DNA of 64,000 bases. Source: JAFAFN01 sp963707555. Lineage in GTDB: Bacteria > Actinomycetota > Acidimicrobiia > Acidimicrobiales > Microtrichaceae. Below are positions 56,277 to 64,000 of this stretch, piece by piece (position 1 is the first letter of the stretch; every line of letters starts with the position of its first letter). The notes beneath the pieces were generated by a model. It searched no databases and had not been told where the DNA came from. It worked only from the letters and a program-made list of their open reading frames with translations. Made by a program: the position numbers and the translations under genes. Where the stretch lies: positions 1 through 64,000 of the forward strand of contig CAVPQM010000016.1 in assembly GCA_963707555.1 (NCBI GenBank). The letters are read 5' to 3'.

Positions 56277-57662
56277 ATGAGCGACGCGCAGTACGTGGCG
56301 ACCGGGGTGCGACGGACGGGCCGCCCGGTGGTGCGGATCGGCGGCGGTCAGGGCTACTACGGCGACGGTCACGGCGGTGTCGGGCCGCTGTTGGCGGCGG
56401 GGGTCGACTACCTGGTCTGCGAGGCGCTCGCCGAGCTCACCCTGGCCATCCTGCAGAAGGACCGGCAGCGCGACGAGAGCCTCGGATACACCCGCGACCT
56501 CCCCGCGTACGTCGCTGCGGCCCTGCCGCAGATCGCCGCGGGGACCACGCGGTTCATCACCAACGCCGGCGGTATCAACCCGATCGCCGCGGGTCGGGCC
56601 GTGATCGACGGTCTCCGGGCCGAGGGCGTGTCGGGCCTGACGGTCGCGACGGTGGTGGGCGACGACCTCCGGCCGCATGCCGACGAGCTCTCGCTGGGCG
56701 ACGACACGCTCTTCGCCTCGGCCTACCTGGGTGCTCGTCCGATCGTCGATGCGCTCGAGGCCGGTGCCGACATCGTCATCACCGGCCGGGTCGCGGACGC
56801 CTCGCTCTTCCTCGCGCCGCTCGTCCACGAGTTCGGGTGGTCGTTCGAGGACTGGGACCGGCTCGCCGCCGGTGTCACGGTCGGCCACCTGCTCGAGTGC
56901 TCCGCACAGGTGTGCGGCGGGAACTACTCGGGGCAGTGGTGGACGAACGGCGACTTCTCCCGGATCGGGTTCCCGATCGCCGAGTGCTCCGCCGACGGGA
57001 CCGCCGTCGTCACCAAGCCCGAGGGCACCGACGGCGCGGTCACCTTCGACACCGTGCGCGAACAGCTGCTCTACGAGGTGCACGACCCGCGCGCCTACCT
57101 GAACCCCGACGTCACCGCGGACTTCACCTCGGTGCACCTCGACGACCTGGGCGACGACCGGGTGCGGGTGCACGGCGTGAAGGGAGCGCCGCCGCCCGAG
57201 ACGTACAAGGGGCTCGTGTGCACCCCGTCCGGCTACTCGGGTGAAGCTCGCATGGCCTACTCGTGGCCCGACGCCGAGGCGAAGGCGCGTGCGGCCGCCA
57301 GGTTCATGGCGGCACGAGCCGAACAGCTCGGCGTGCCGGTGCTGGAGTGGCACGAGGAGTACTTCGGGGTGAACGCGTTCGGCGGACCGACCGTGCCGCT
57401 GGGCGACGCGGACGCGACCGAGGGCGCATCGCTCGACCCGCCCGAGGTGCTCGGTCGCCTGGTGTGGCGCTGCGAACGCCGGGCAGACGCCGCCAGGCTG
57501 GCGCGTGAGGTCGGACAGCTCGGCCTGGGTGGGCCACCGATGGTGACGTCGTTCGGACGGATCCGTGACACCGGTCCGACCCAGTTGCTGTCGCTCGAGG
57601 CGATCGGCGTCGACCGTCGACTCGTCGACCCCGGCGTCCGCGTCTCGCTCGAGACGGTCTGA
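56277..57662 (+). CDS. AtuA-family acyclic terpene utilisation protein (DUF1446)
   Basis: 461 residues of the AtuA family. Landmarks are VVRIGGGQGYYGDG, then DYLVCEALAELTLAIL, RFITNAGGINPIAAGRAV, ADIVITGRVADASLFLAPLVHEFGWS and VCGGNYSGQW. It is named after a gene for citronellol or geraniol breakdown, but most homologues, including this one, have no known substrate. A partner domain (AtuA C-terminal-like) lies at 58272-58655, separated by a minus-strand gene. A CAGACT element ends 7 nt before ATG 56277, a weaker form of the leaderless pattern. Confidence 0.8.
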   Translation: MSDAQYVATGVRRTGRPVVRIGGGQGYYGDGHGGVGPLLAAGVDYLVCEALAELTLAILQKDRQRDESLGYTRDLPAYVAAALPQIAAGTTRFITNAGGINPIAAGRAVIDGLRAEGVSGLTVATVVGDDLRPHADELSLGDDTLFASAYLGARPIVDALEAGADIVITGRVADASLFLAPLVHEFGWSFEDWDRLAAGVTVGHLLECSAQVCGGNYSGQWWTNGDFSRIGFPIAECSADGTAVVTKPEGTDGAVTFDTVREQLLYEVHDPRAYLNPDVTADFTSVHLDDLGDDRVRVHGVKGAPPPETYKGLVCTPSGYSGEARMAYSWPDAEAKARAAARFMAARAEQLGVPVLEWHEEYFGVNAFGGPTVPLGDADATEGASLDPPEVLGRLVWRCERRADAARLAREVGQLGLGGPPMVTSFGRIRDTGPTQLLSLEAIGVDRRLVDPGVRVSLETV

Positions 57663-57664
57663 CG

Positions 57665-57688
57665 CAGGAGCCCAGGAGCCCAGGAGCG
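57665..57688. repeat. Three-unit 8-bp tandem repeat (CAGGAGCC)
   Basis: CAGGAGCC, CAGGAGCC, CAGGAGCG directly after the AtuA stop codon. Confidence 0.6.
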
Positions 57689-57705
57689 CAGCCGGCGGGT
57701 CGCGC

Positions 57706-58170
57706 TCAGCGCGGGATCGGCGTGTAGATCCCCGTCGCGAACGCGTCGTCCTGCCAGTGCTGCAGCGTCCACACCGATCCCTTGGCGCTGCCCGACTTGC
57801 CGGGCACGTGCATGCCCCGCAGCTGCGCCCGGCGGATCAGGTCCGGGATGACGTCGCCGTGGCTGCACAGCACCGCGGTGCCGTCGGCCACCGACGCCAG
57901 CAGCTTCCAGCTGCGTTCGATCGGCGTGCCCTCGGCGAGCGCGTCGCTGATCGTCACCTCGATGCCCAGCGCGTCGGCGAGCGGCGCGACGGTCTGGCGG
58001 CAGCGCAGGAAGGGGCTGGACACGATGGTGTCGATCGGCTCGTGTCGCAGCCACGAGGTCAACTTCGAGGCCTGCACGATCCCGGTGTCGTCGAGTGGTC
58101 GGTCCTCGTCGCTCGGGTCGGCGTCGTTGCGCAGCCCCGCCGAGGCATGCCGCACCAGGTAGGTCGTCAC
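57706..58170 (-). CDS. Histidine phosphatase (SixA-like)
   Basis: 154 residues. The RHG signature is TYLVRHASAG (residues 3-12). DTIVSSPFLRCRQT supplies the second Arg, and LCSHGDVIPDLIRRA provides the second catalytic His. The length and single-domain layout fit SixA-like phosphohistidine phosphatases. GTG 58170 has TACCCT (58177-58182) six bases upstream. It separates the two AtuA parts on the opposite strand. Confidence 0.85.
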   Translation of the reverse strand: MTTYLVRHASAGLRNDADPSDEDRPLDDTGIVQASKLTSWLRHEPIDTIVSSPFLRCRQTVAPLADALGIEVTISDALAEGTPIERSWKLLASVADGTAVLCSHGDVIPDLIRRAQLRGMHVPGKSGSAKGSVWTLQHWQDDAFATGIYTPIPR

Positions 58171-58176
58171 GCCCCG

Positions 58177-58182
58177 AGGGTA
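58177..58182 (-). promoter_or_regulatory. -10 element for the leaderless SixA-like gene
   Basis: TACCCT on the minus strand, 6 nt before GTG 58170. Confidence 0.45.
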
Positions 58183-58259
58183 ACCCCGCCGCAGGGTGGC
58201 TCCGGTCCATCGGGCCGACGTGCCGGTGGTCGTCCGGCACGCGGCTCGACCGCGACACC

Positions 58260-58265
58260 TAGCCT
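58260..58265 (+). promoter_or_regulatory. -10 element for leaderless AtuA-C gene
   Basis: TAGCCT, 6 nt before GTG 58272. Confidence 0.45.
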
Positions 58266-58271
58266 CTGGGG

Positions 58272-58655
58272 GTGACCACGACGACCATGCTCCGCGACCT
58301 GTGCGGCGTGCGCTCCGGCGACAAGGGCGATCGCTCCGACCTCACGCTGTTCGCCGACGACCGCGAGACCTATGACGCGCTGCTCCGGGTGGTCACCCCG
58401 GAGCGCGTCGCAGCGCACTTCGCCGGGTTGGTCGACGGTCCTGTCGAGCGGTTCGAGGTGCCGAACGTGTGGGCGATCAAGTTCGTGATGCACGGTGCAC
58501 TCGCCGGCGGTGGACCGCGCTCACTGCGTTCGGACAACCTGGGCAAGACGCTCGGTGGGGCACTGCTGCGACTCCGCGTCGACGTGCCCGACGAGATCGC
58601 CGAGCGGTCCACCCGTGGGGGTCGCGCGCCGATCGACCGGACCCCCATCACCTGA
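58272..58655 (+). CDS. AtuA C-terminal-like domain protein
   Basis: 127 residues. CGVRSGDKGDRSDLTLFAD, VPNVWAIKFVMHGALAGGGPRSLRSDNLGKTLGGALLRLRVDVP (seen as FVMHGALAGGGPR and DNLGKTLGGALLRL) match the small domain that elsewhere is fused to the C-terminus of AtuA or encoded next to it. GTG 58272 is a leaderless start. It probably forms a complex with the protein at 56277. The ring of basic and Gly residues suggests ligand binding. Confidence 0.75.
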   Translation: MTTTTMLRDLCGVRSGDKGDRSDLTLFADDRETYDALLRVVTPERVAAHFAGLVDGPVERFEVPNVWAIKFVMHGALAGGGPRSLRSDNLGKTLGGALLRLRVDVPDEIAERSTRGGRAPIDRTPIT

Positions 58656-58696
58656 CACGGCCGACGGGTGCCCGGCCAGCAGAGCGCCGTGCCGGC

Positions 58697-59311
58697 TCAG
58701 AGGTCGATGCCGCAGGACCGGAGGAAGTCGACGGTGCCGTCACGGTCGACGTGCTGGTGCGCGGTGATGCCCACCGAACGAGCGCCCTCGACGTTGACGG
58801 CGAGGTCGTCGATGAACAGCGCCTGCTCCGCGGCGATGCCGAGCTCGCCGAGGACGTGGTGGAACACCTCGGGGTCCGGCTTGGCGACGCCGATCTCGGC
58901 GGTGTTGAAGATGACGTCGAGCTCGTCGGTCAGGTCGAGCTTGTGCAGGTCGCTGCGCAGTCGGGTCGTCGCGTTCGACAGCAGCGCGACGGTGCTGCGA
59001 CGCCGCACCGTGCGCACGACGTCGAGCATCTCGGTGTCGACCAGTCCGACGTTGGCCTCCCACTCGTCGAGCGCGCCGGCGACGGAACCACCGTGTTCGC
59101 CGATCACCCGGCGGCGGATCTCGTCCATCCACTCGCGGTAGGTGAGCCGGCCCGTCATCGACGCCGGACCGAGGTCGTCGCTGAAACCGACGGCCAGGAT
59201 CGTGCCGGGAACGAGACCGAAGGCCGTCTCGACGTCGGACATCTCGGTGTCGTTCCAGTCCCGGATGACGCCGTCGAGGTCGAAGATCACGGCGAGCGGG
59301 GCGGACGGCAT
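58697..59311 (-). CDS. HAD-superfamily hydrolase
   Basis: 204 residues. Motif I is VIFDLDGVIRDW with both Asp nucleophile positions; motif II ALLSNATTRL; motif III with Lys in GVAKPDPEVF; motif IV FIDDLAVNVEGA. These define a subfamily I HAD phosphatase with a helical cap (residues ~20-95). Substrate unknown. CAGAAT lies 6 nt before the ATG, another possible leaderless start. Co-directional with the cysteine desulfurase. Confidence 0.85.
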   Translation of the reverse strand: MPSAPLAVIFDLDGVIRDWNDTEMSDVETAFGLVPGTILAVGFSDDLGPASMTGRLTYREWMDEIRRRVIGEHGGSVAGALDEWEANVGLVDTEMLDVVRTVRRRSTVALLSNATTRLRSDLHKLDLTDELDVIFNTAEIGVAKPDPEVFHHVLGELGIAAEQALFIDDLAVNVEGARSVGITAHQHVDRDGTVDFLRSCGIDL

Positions 59312-59360
59312 CGGAGCATTCTGCCATCCGTGACCCGCACCCCGGAGCGGGTCAGCTGTG

Positions 59361-60497
59361 TCAGGTGCGATACGCCCGCAGGGTGTCGAGCACCGCTGGC
59401 AGCTCCGCGAGCAGCCGGTCGATGTCGGCGTCGGTGGTGTTCCAACCGGTCGACACCCTCAGCGACCGCTCGGCGTCGACACCCATCGCCTCGAGCACCG
59501 GTGACGGCTCGAGCGACTCGCTGCTGCACGAGCTGCCCGAGTGCACGGCGATCCCGGCGCGGTCGAGGCCCATCAGCACCGGTTGCGGCTCGATGCCCTC
59601 GATGCCCAGGCAGACCAGGTGGGGGAGACGACCGAGGGGATCGCCGAGCACGACGACGCCGTCGGTGGTCGCCGCCCAGTCGACGATGCGTGCGGTGAGC
59701 CGGCGGGCCTCGGACTGCTCGGCATCGAGCGAGGTGAGCAGCTCGGTCGCCGCAGCGCCGAGTCCGACCGCTGCCGGCACGTTCTCCATGCCCGCCCGGC
59801 GCGCCCGCTCCTGGTCGCCGCCGACGAGCAAGGGTGCGAGGCGCACCCCGCGCCGGACGAGCAGCGCGCCCGATCCCGGAGGTGCCCCGAACTTGTGGCC
59901 CGACAGCGACAACAGGTCGGCGCCCAGCTCGGCGAAGTCGACCGGGACGTGTCCGACCGCCTGGGCCGCATCGACGTGCACCAACACGCCCCGCTCCCGG
60001 CAGCGCTGCACGATCTCGGCAACGGGTTGCAGGGTCCCGACCTCGTGGTTGCCCCACTGGACGTCGACGATCGCCGTGCGGTCGTCGACGTGGTCCATCA
60101 GCTCGTCGGGGTCGATGCGCCCCAGGTGGTCGACGCCCGGCGAGTGCGGCTCCGCTCCGCTCCGCTCCGCCCAGCTACGGACCGAAGAGTGCTCGACCAC
60201 CGATGCGACGACGCCGCTGCCCGCGCCGCCACGTTCGAGGGCGCCGAAGTGGGCAGCAGCGATCGACTCGGTCGCACCCGAGGTGAACACGACCTCCCTG
60301 GGCCGGGCACCGACCAACGCGGCGAGCTGCTCGCGGGCGGTCTCGAGCGCGACCCGCGACATCATCCCCTCGTGGTGGATCCGGCCCGGATCGGCACCGG
60401 TCGAGCCGTCGACGGGACCCAGTTGCGCCACCATCGCGTCGAGCGCGGTGGGTCGCACCGGAGAGGTGGACGCATGATCGAGGTACGAGCGGATCAT
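59361..60497 (-). CDS. Cysteine desulfurase (NifS/IscS-like)
   Basis: 378 residues, PLP fold type I. YLDHASTSPVRP at the N-terminus, FTSGATESIAAAHFGAL, VDVQWGNHEVGTLQP, HVDAAQAVGHVPVDF with the Asp for PLP, and SLSGHKFGAPPGSGALL with the Schiff-base Lys (K202). The catalytic Cys is in HSGSSCSSES (about residue 320). It converts cysteine to alanine and a persulfide for Fe-S cluster or thio-cofactor assembly in the cytoplasm. Close to a SufR-like sensor and to Mrp. Confidence 0.88.
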   Translation of the reverse strand: MIRSYLDHASTSPVRPTALDAMVAQLGPVDGSTGADPGRIHHEGMMSRVALETAREQLAALVGARPREVVFTSGATESIAAAHFGALERGGAGSGVVASVVEHSSVRSWAERSGAEPHSPGVDHLGRIDPDELMDHVDDRTAIVDVQWGNHEVGTLQPVAEIVQRCRERGVLVHVDAAQAVGHVPVDFAELGADLLSLSGHKFGAPPGSGALLVRRGVRLAPLLVGGDQERARRAGMENVPAAVGLGAAATELLTSLDAEQSEARRLTARIVDWAATTDGVVVLGDPLGRLPHLVCLGIEGIEPQPVLMGLDRAGIAVHSGSSCSSESLEPSPVLEAMGVDAERSLRVSTGWNTTDADIDRLLAELPAVLDTLRAYRT

Positions 60498-60582
60498 CGG
60501 TCGGGGTACGGGCGGATCATCGGTCGGGGTGCGAGCGGTGCATCGGTCCTGGGCTGAACGATTCGCCGGGGCGTCGGATGGC

Positions 60583-61293
60583 TCAGGCCTGGTCGTCGAA
60601 CGCGGTCACGCAGTGACCGTCGCCGCCGACGCTCGCACTGGTGAGGTCGACGCGGGTCTCGCCGTAGAGCGTGCCGAGCATGCCCTTGACCATGCCGCGG
60701 TCGACCGCGCAGATGACGGGGTGCTCGACCGCCGCCTCGCCGAAGGGGCAGTGGTCGGTGACGAGCCGCAGGGAGTTGCCCTCTCGCTCTGCGTGTGCGG
60801 CGAAGCCGTGCGCCGACAGTGCGTCGGCCACCGCGTGCAGCGCCGCTCGGAACGACCGGGTGCTCTGGTCGCCCATGGCTCCGGCCATGGTCCGGCCGTA
60901 GTCGATGCCGACCTCTTCCGCGAGCGCCGCGGCGCGGTCGGGACCGAGCTCGGCGAGCGCCCGCCCGAGCAGCGCGACCAGCACGTCGTCCTGCCGGACC
61001 GGCACGTTCAGGGTCACCTGCTCGTCGAGGGCCTGGTAGCGCTTCGAGGGGCGTCCCGCTCCGCCGGCCGGGCGGGCCATGGTGATCTCGAGGTATCCGC
61101 CGGCGGCGAGCTTGTCGAGGTGGTGTCGAGCGACGTTCGCGTGCAGCTCGAAGTGCTCGGCCACCGCGGATGCGGTGACGCCGGTCGGGCTGCTGTGCGC
61201 GAACAGGTAGATCTCGCGGCGGGTCGGGTCGCCGAACGCCGAGGTGATCGCGGTGACCGCCGAGTTGAACTCGGTCGGGCTGAGCTGGTCCAC
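60583..61293 (-). CDS. SufR-like Fe-S-responsive HTH regulator
   Basis: 236 residues. The N-terminal winged helix (FGDPTRREIYLFAHSSPTGVTASAVAEHFELHANVARHHLDKL, here split as FGDPTRREIYLF and VAEHFELHANVARHHLDKL) is of DeoR/ArsR-like type. The C-terminal domain has three cysteines in a SufR-like spacing: C182 in TDHCPFGEA, C195 in HPVICAV and C228 in DGHCVTAF. In SufR these bind the Fe-S cluster that senses iron or redox state. The GTG start has TAGACT (61300-61305) six bases upstream. The cysteine desulfurase lies on the same strand and Mrp is divergent, so control of Fe-S genes is plausible. Confidence 0.8.
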   Translation of the reverse strand: MDQLSPTEFNSAVTAITSAFGDPTRREIYLFAHSSPTGVTASAVAEHFELHANVARHHLDKLAAGGYLEITMARPAGGAGRPSKRYQALDEQVTLNVPVRQDDVLVALLGRALAELGPDRAAALAEEVGIDYGRTMAGAMGDQSTRSFRAALHAVADALSAHGFAAHAEREGNSLRLVTDHCPFGEAAVEHPVICAVDRGMVKGMLGTLYGETRVDLTSASVGGDGHCVTAFDDQA

Positions 61294-61299
61294 GGATCC

Positions 61300-61305
61300 A
61301 GTCTA
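61300..61305 (-). promoter_or_regulatory. -10 element for leaderless SufR-like gene
   Basis: TAGACT on the minus strand, 6 nt before GTG 61293. Confidence 0.5.
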
Positions 61306-61490
61306 CCGGTGCGGTCGTCGCCCACTCCTGCGGCGCGCCACGGGGCACAGCACCGGCCGGTGTGACCTCGGCGCAGCCTGCTGCGCGCTTTGACCCTCGG
61401 TGCGGGGGTTGGGAAGCTCGCGGGGTGCGACGGAGTTCACCCGTCGACCCCCGAACCACCTCCCGACACGTACCGCTGAGGATCCCACGC

Positions 61491-62634
61491 ATGGCGCTCA
61501 CCGAACAGGACATCATCGAGGCCCTCCGCCCGGTGCAGGACCCGGAGCTCCACCGCTCCATCGTCGACCTGGACATGGTCCGCTCGGTGCAGCTCGCGCT
61601 CCCGCAGCGTCGACGTCCAGATCGCCCTGACGATCCCCGGCTGCCCGCTCAAGGCCGAGATCCAGTCACGGGTGACCACGGCGGTGACCGCCCTCGAGGG
61701 CGTGGAGCAGGTCAACCTGGACTTCACCTCGATGACCGACGCCGAGCGAGAGGTGCTGCGCACCAAGCTGCACGGCAACCCCGGTGCCACCGCCGGCTCG
61801 CAGCCCTCGCACGGTCATGCCGAGGGCCGAGAGATTCCCTTCGCCGATCCGGCGTCCAGGACACGGGTCCTGTTGATCGCGTCGGGCAAGGGTGGCGTCG
61901 GCAAGTCGTCGGTGACCACGAACCTGGCGATCGCCCTGGCCGAGCGCGGCAAGCGCGTCTCGGTCGTCGACGCCGACGTGTGGGGCTTCTCGATCCCCCG
62001 CATGCTGGGCATCGAACGGCCGCCGGTCCTGATCGACCAGATGATCGTGCCGCCCGAGGCCCACGGCGTGAACTGCATCTCGATGGGCTTCTTCGTCGAG
62101 GAGGACCAGCCGGTCATCTGGCGTGGCCCGATGCTCCACAAGGCACTCGAGCAGTTCCTGACCGACGTCTACTGGGACGAGCCCGACTACCTCGTGGTCG
62201 ACCTGCCCCCGGGCACCGGCGACATCTCGCTGTCGCTCGCGCAGTTCCTGCCCCGCGCCGAGCTCTACGTCGTGACCACCCCGCAGCCCGCCGCGCAGAA
62301 GGTCGCTCAACGGGCCGCCTTCATGGGCCACAAGGTGCATCTGGACGTGAAGGGCGTCATCGAGAACATGTCCTGGTTCACCGGTGACGACGGGAAGCGC
62401 TACGAGATCTTCGGTGCCGGCGGCGGCCAGGCCCTCGCCGACAAGATCGACGTGCCGCTGCTCGGCCAGATCCCGCTGGTGCCCGCGCTGCGCGAGGGCG
62501 GCGACACCGGCAAGCCGATCACCGTCACCGAGCCCGACTCCGAGGCCGCGCAGACCTTCAGGGCGATCGCCGAACGGGTCGACGTCGAGCTCGCCCCGAC
62601 CCGTCGCTACAACCCCGAGCTCACGATCATCTGA
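61491..62634 (+). CDS. mrp: Mrp/ApbC-type P-loop ATPase with MIP18 domain, one frameshift
   Basis: About 380 residues. The N-terminal ~90 residues form a MIP18/DUF59 domain (ALTEQDIIEALRPVQDPELHRSIVDLDM, then TIPGCPLKAEIQ). A shift near 61595 separates its two halves. The ATPase part has Walker A ASGKGGVGKSSVTTNLA, a deviant switch SVVDADVWGFSIPRML, LVVDLPPGTGDISLSLAQ and TTPQPAAQKVAQRA. The CxxC that binds the Fe-S cluster in many Mrp proteins is absent: the equivalent stretch is ENMSWFTGDDGKRYEIFGAGGG (residues ~295-315). It is a cluster carrier or scaffold by family, divergent from a SufR-like sensor. Confidence 0.88.
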
Positions 62635-62640
62635 CGTCGA

Positions 62641-63384
62641 TCAGGACCTGACGAGCAGTAGCTGCAGCTCCATGGTCCCGACGTCGGCGACGGACAGCAC
62701 GATCGGGCTCTCGGGCACCTCGACGCCGTAGTCCGAGAACGTGATCTCGGTCGACGCGGTCATGACGATCGTGTCGCCGACGAGCTTCGCCTCGATCGGG
62801 ATCTCGACCGGCTTCGTGACGCCGTGCACGGTCAGCTCACCCACGCCGGTCACGCTGACGGCGTCGCCGTCGGTCGCGTCGGCGCCCAGCTCGATGGGCT
62901 GGGTGAGCGAGAACGTCGCGGTCGGGAACTGCGACGTCTCGAGCGCCTGCTGCACCTTGTCGTCGCGACGCGACTCGTTGGTCGTGATCGTGGTGACGTC
63001 GACCTCGATGTCCGCCGAGGTGACCGTGGTGCCGTCGATGACGACGGTGCCGCTCACGTCGCCGGTGCGGCCCACCGCGGTGGTCGAGCCGATCGAGGCC
63101 AACTCCTCCTCGATGCGGATACCGGCGAAGGTGCCGGTGGCCGACTCGTCGTCGAACTCGCCGCTCTCGGCATCGACGGTCCAGGTGCCCGACACGTCGC
63201 CGGGGTCGGCGGCGACGCCTCCACCCACGCCCGTCGTCGTGGACCGCTCCGCGACGCCTTCGGCCGCGGCGTCGATGTCGACCTCGTCGGGGGAGTCGTC
63301 ACGGAGGAACCAGACGACCCCTGCCGCGCCCGCCACGAGCACCACGACGAGTGCGATCAGTCCGTACTTCGCTGCTGGTTTCAT
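62641..63384 (-). CDS. YceI-family lipid-binding-like exported protein
   Basis: 247 residues. A single N-terminal TM anchor (AAKYGLIALVVVLVAGAAGVVWFL) precedes a ~50-residue acidic linker and the YceI lipocalin-like barrel. Typical stretches are SGTWTVDAESG, EDVTTITTNESRRDDKVQQALETSQFPTATFSLTQP, here seen as TTNESRRDDKVQQAL and FPTATFSL, plus GELTVHGVTKPVEIPIEA. The barrel usually binds a polyisoprenoid. ATG 63384 has TAGGGT (63392-63397) seven bases upstream. Convergent with mrp. Confidence 0.88.
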   Translation of the reverse strand: MKPAAKYGLIALVVVLVAGAAGVVWFLRDDSPDEVDIDAAAEGVAERSTTTGVGGGVAADPGDVSGTWTVDAESGEFDDESATGTFAGIRIEEELASIGSTTAVGRTGDVSGTVVIDGTTVTSADIEVDVTTITTNESRRDDKVQQALETSQFPTATFSLTQPIELGADATDGDAVSVTGVGELTVHGVTKPVEIPIEAKLVGDTIVMTASTEITFSDYGVEVPESPIVLSVADVGTMELQLLLVRS

Positions 63385-63391
63385 CCGCCCG

Positions 63392-63397
63392 ACCCTA
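63392..63397 (-). promoter_or_regulatory. -10 element for leaderless YceI gene
   Basis: TAGGGT on the minus strand, 7 nt before ATG 63384. Confidence 0.45.
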
Positions 63398-63539
63398 GGG
63401 AGTGGAACTGGGAGTTCGGTGGCAGCCACCTGAGTGAAGGCCCGTGTCGCGACGCCGCGTGCGGTGCCTACGCTGGGGATCACTACGATCAGAGGCCCGC
63501 TCGGAATCCGACCGTCGGGTCGACACCAGGAGACATCCC

Positions 63540-63773
63540 GTGGACATGCGAATCGGCGTCACGTACTCGCCGCGAGAGATCGAGATCCAGCTCGGCGACG
63601 ACGTGGATCGGGCCGAGCTCAAGTCCCGCGTCGAGTCGGTGCTCGGCGTCGACGGCACCGTCCTGTGGGTCACCGACCGCAAGGGTCGTGAGGTCGGCGT
63701 GCCGTCCGACAAGATCACCTACGTCGAGCTGGGCAGCGCCGCTGATGCCCGGCCGATGGGATTCTCGAGCTGA
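63540..63773 (+). CDS. DUF3107 family protein
   Basis: 77 residues. The segment RIGVTYSPREIEIQLGDDVDRAELKSRV, then VPSDKITYVELGS, is characteristic of DUF3107, a small actinobacterial family. GTG 63540 is preferred over ATG 63546 because AGGAG lies seven bases upstream of it. Cytoplasmic, function unknown. Two bases separate its stop from the ArsA-type gene, so the two are likely co-transcribed. Confidence 0.82.
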   Translation: MDMRIGVTYSPREIEIQLGDDVDRAELKSRVESVLGVDGTVLWVTDRKGREVGVPSDKITYVELGSAADARPMGFSS

Positions 63774-63775
63774 AC

Positions 63776-64000
63776 GTGCCCGATCGTCGGGCGACGCTCG
63801 GACTGCTCGACCGCAAGCTGCTGTTCGTCACCGGCAAGGGTGGCGTCGGCAAGACCTCCGTCGCCTCGGCGCTGGCGCTGCTCGCAGCACAGCACGGCAA
63901 GCGGACCCTCGTCTGCGAGGTCGACTCCAAGGGGGACCTGGGCGACTTCTACGGCCTGGGTCCGCTCACGTTCCAGCCCACCGAGGTGCGGCCGGGGCTG
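63776..64000 (+). CDS. ArsA/GET3-type ATPase, 3'-partial
   Basis: Only the first 75 residues lie in the window. The Walker A is FVTGKGGVGKTSVASALA, the 'deviant' P-loop of the ArsA/Get3 and MinD group, followed by VCEVDSKGDLGDFYGLG, in which VDSKG is the characteristic switch region. GTG 63776 starts two bases after the DUF3107 stop. In actinobacteria this pair often occurs together; the function is not established from this fragment. Confidence 0.8.
   Translation, partial: MPDRRATLGLLDRKLLFVTGKGGVGKTSVASALALLAAQHGKRTLVCEVDSKGDLGDFYGLGPLTFQPTEVRPGL

Overview
The window is about 64 kb of very GC-rich DNA (roughly 70% G+C by eye) with dense short-gap operons, many GTG starts, WhiB-free actinobacterial-type gene content (WXG100/EssC, class E-like sortase, DUF3107, DUF5317, septum-formation lipoprotein) and a complete System I cytochrome c maturation operon. 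That combination points to a high-GC actinobacterium, most likely Acidimicrobiia (Ilumatobacter-like). This placement is inference; no rRNA or marker gene is in the window. No rRNA, tRNA, CRISPR array, insertion sequence or phage module was recognised.

Layout. (1) 1-9024: a three-gene co-directional block coding for a membrane-anchored VWA protein (5' end outside the window), a ~1,120-residue tubulin/FtsZ-like GTPase (Tubulin_2 type) and a ~960-residue two-TM membrane protein. It is the most unusual locus here. About 17 apparent frame changes interrupt the three genes, so it is either badly sequenced or decaying. (2) 9151-15091: a tiny secreted protein, two NERD-domain nuclease-like genes, hypotheticals and a six-TM potassium channel. 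(3) 15165-23039: two DHA2-type multidrug exporters, a hemolysin III-type membrane protein, a YibE/F protein, a VOC protein, a luciferase-like monooxygenase and a TetR regulator divergent from the second exporter with visible operators. (4) 23092-23930: a small winged-helix gene framed by two oppositely oriented arrays of a short repeat. (5) 23967-37197: a MacB-like ABC exporter, DUF4230 and DUF305 proteins, a twin-hairpin repeat element, YihY, inorganic pyrophosphatase, TetR, a sucrase/ferredoxin-like protein, a secreted lipase-like lipoprotein, and a divergent glycosyltransferase/glycoside hydrolase pair. (6) 37303-44536: a winged-helix protein, an FHA-like/HTH regulator, a paralogue of the tiny secreted protein, two further short repeat families, and a minimal type VII-like unit (EssC plus WXG100). 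(7) 44580-46546: two enoyl-CoA hydratase family genes around a small membrane protein. (8) 46587-55228: a sortase and septum-formation lipoprotein pair diverging from ccmABCDEFGH plus a CcmI-like gene. (9) 55263-64000: lipoprotein, a split AtuA system, phosphatases, an Fe-S neighbourhood (cysteine desulfurase, SufR-like sensor, Mrp), YceI, DUF3107 and the start of an ArsA-type ATPase.

A recurrent promoter signature, TANNNT 6-8 nt ahead of an ATG or GTG, precedes at least a dozen genes and suggests that leaderless transcripts are common in this organism. It was used to choose several starts. Single frameshifts also occur in about seven genes outside region 1, which suggests residual indel errors in the assembly.
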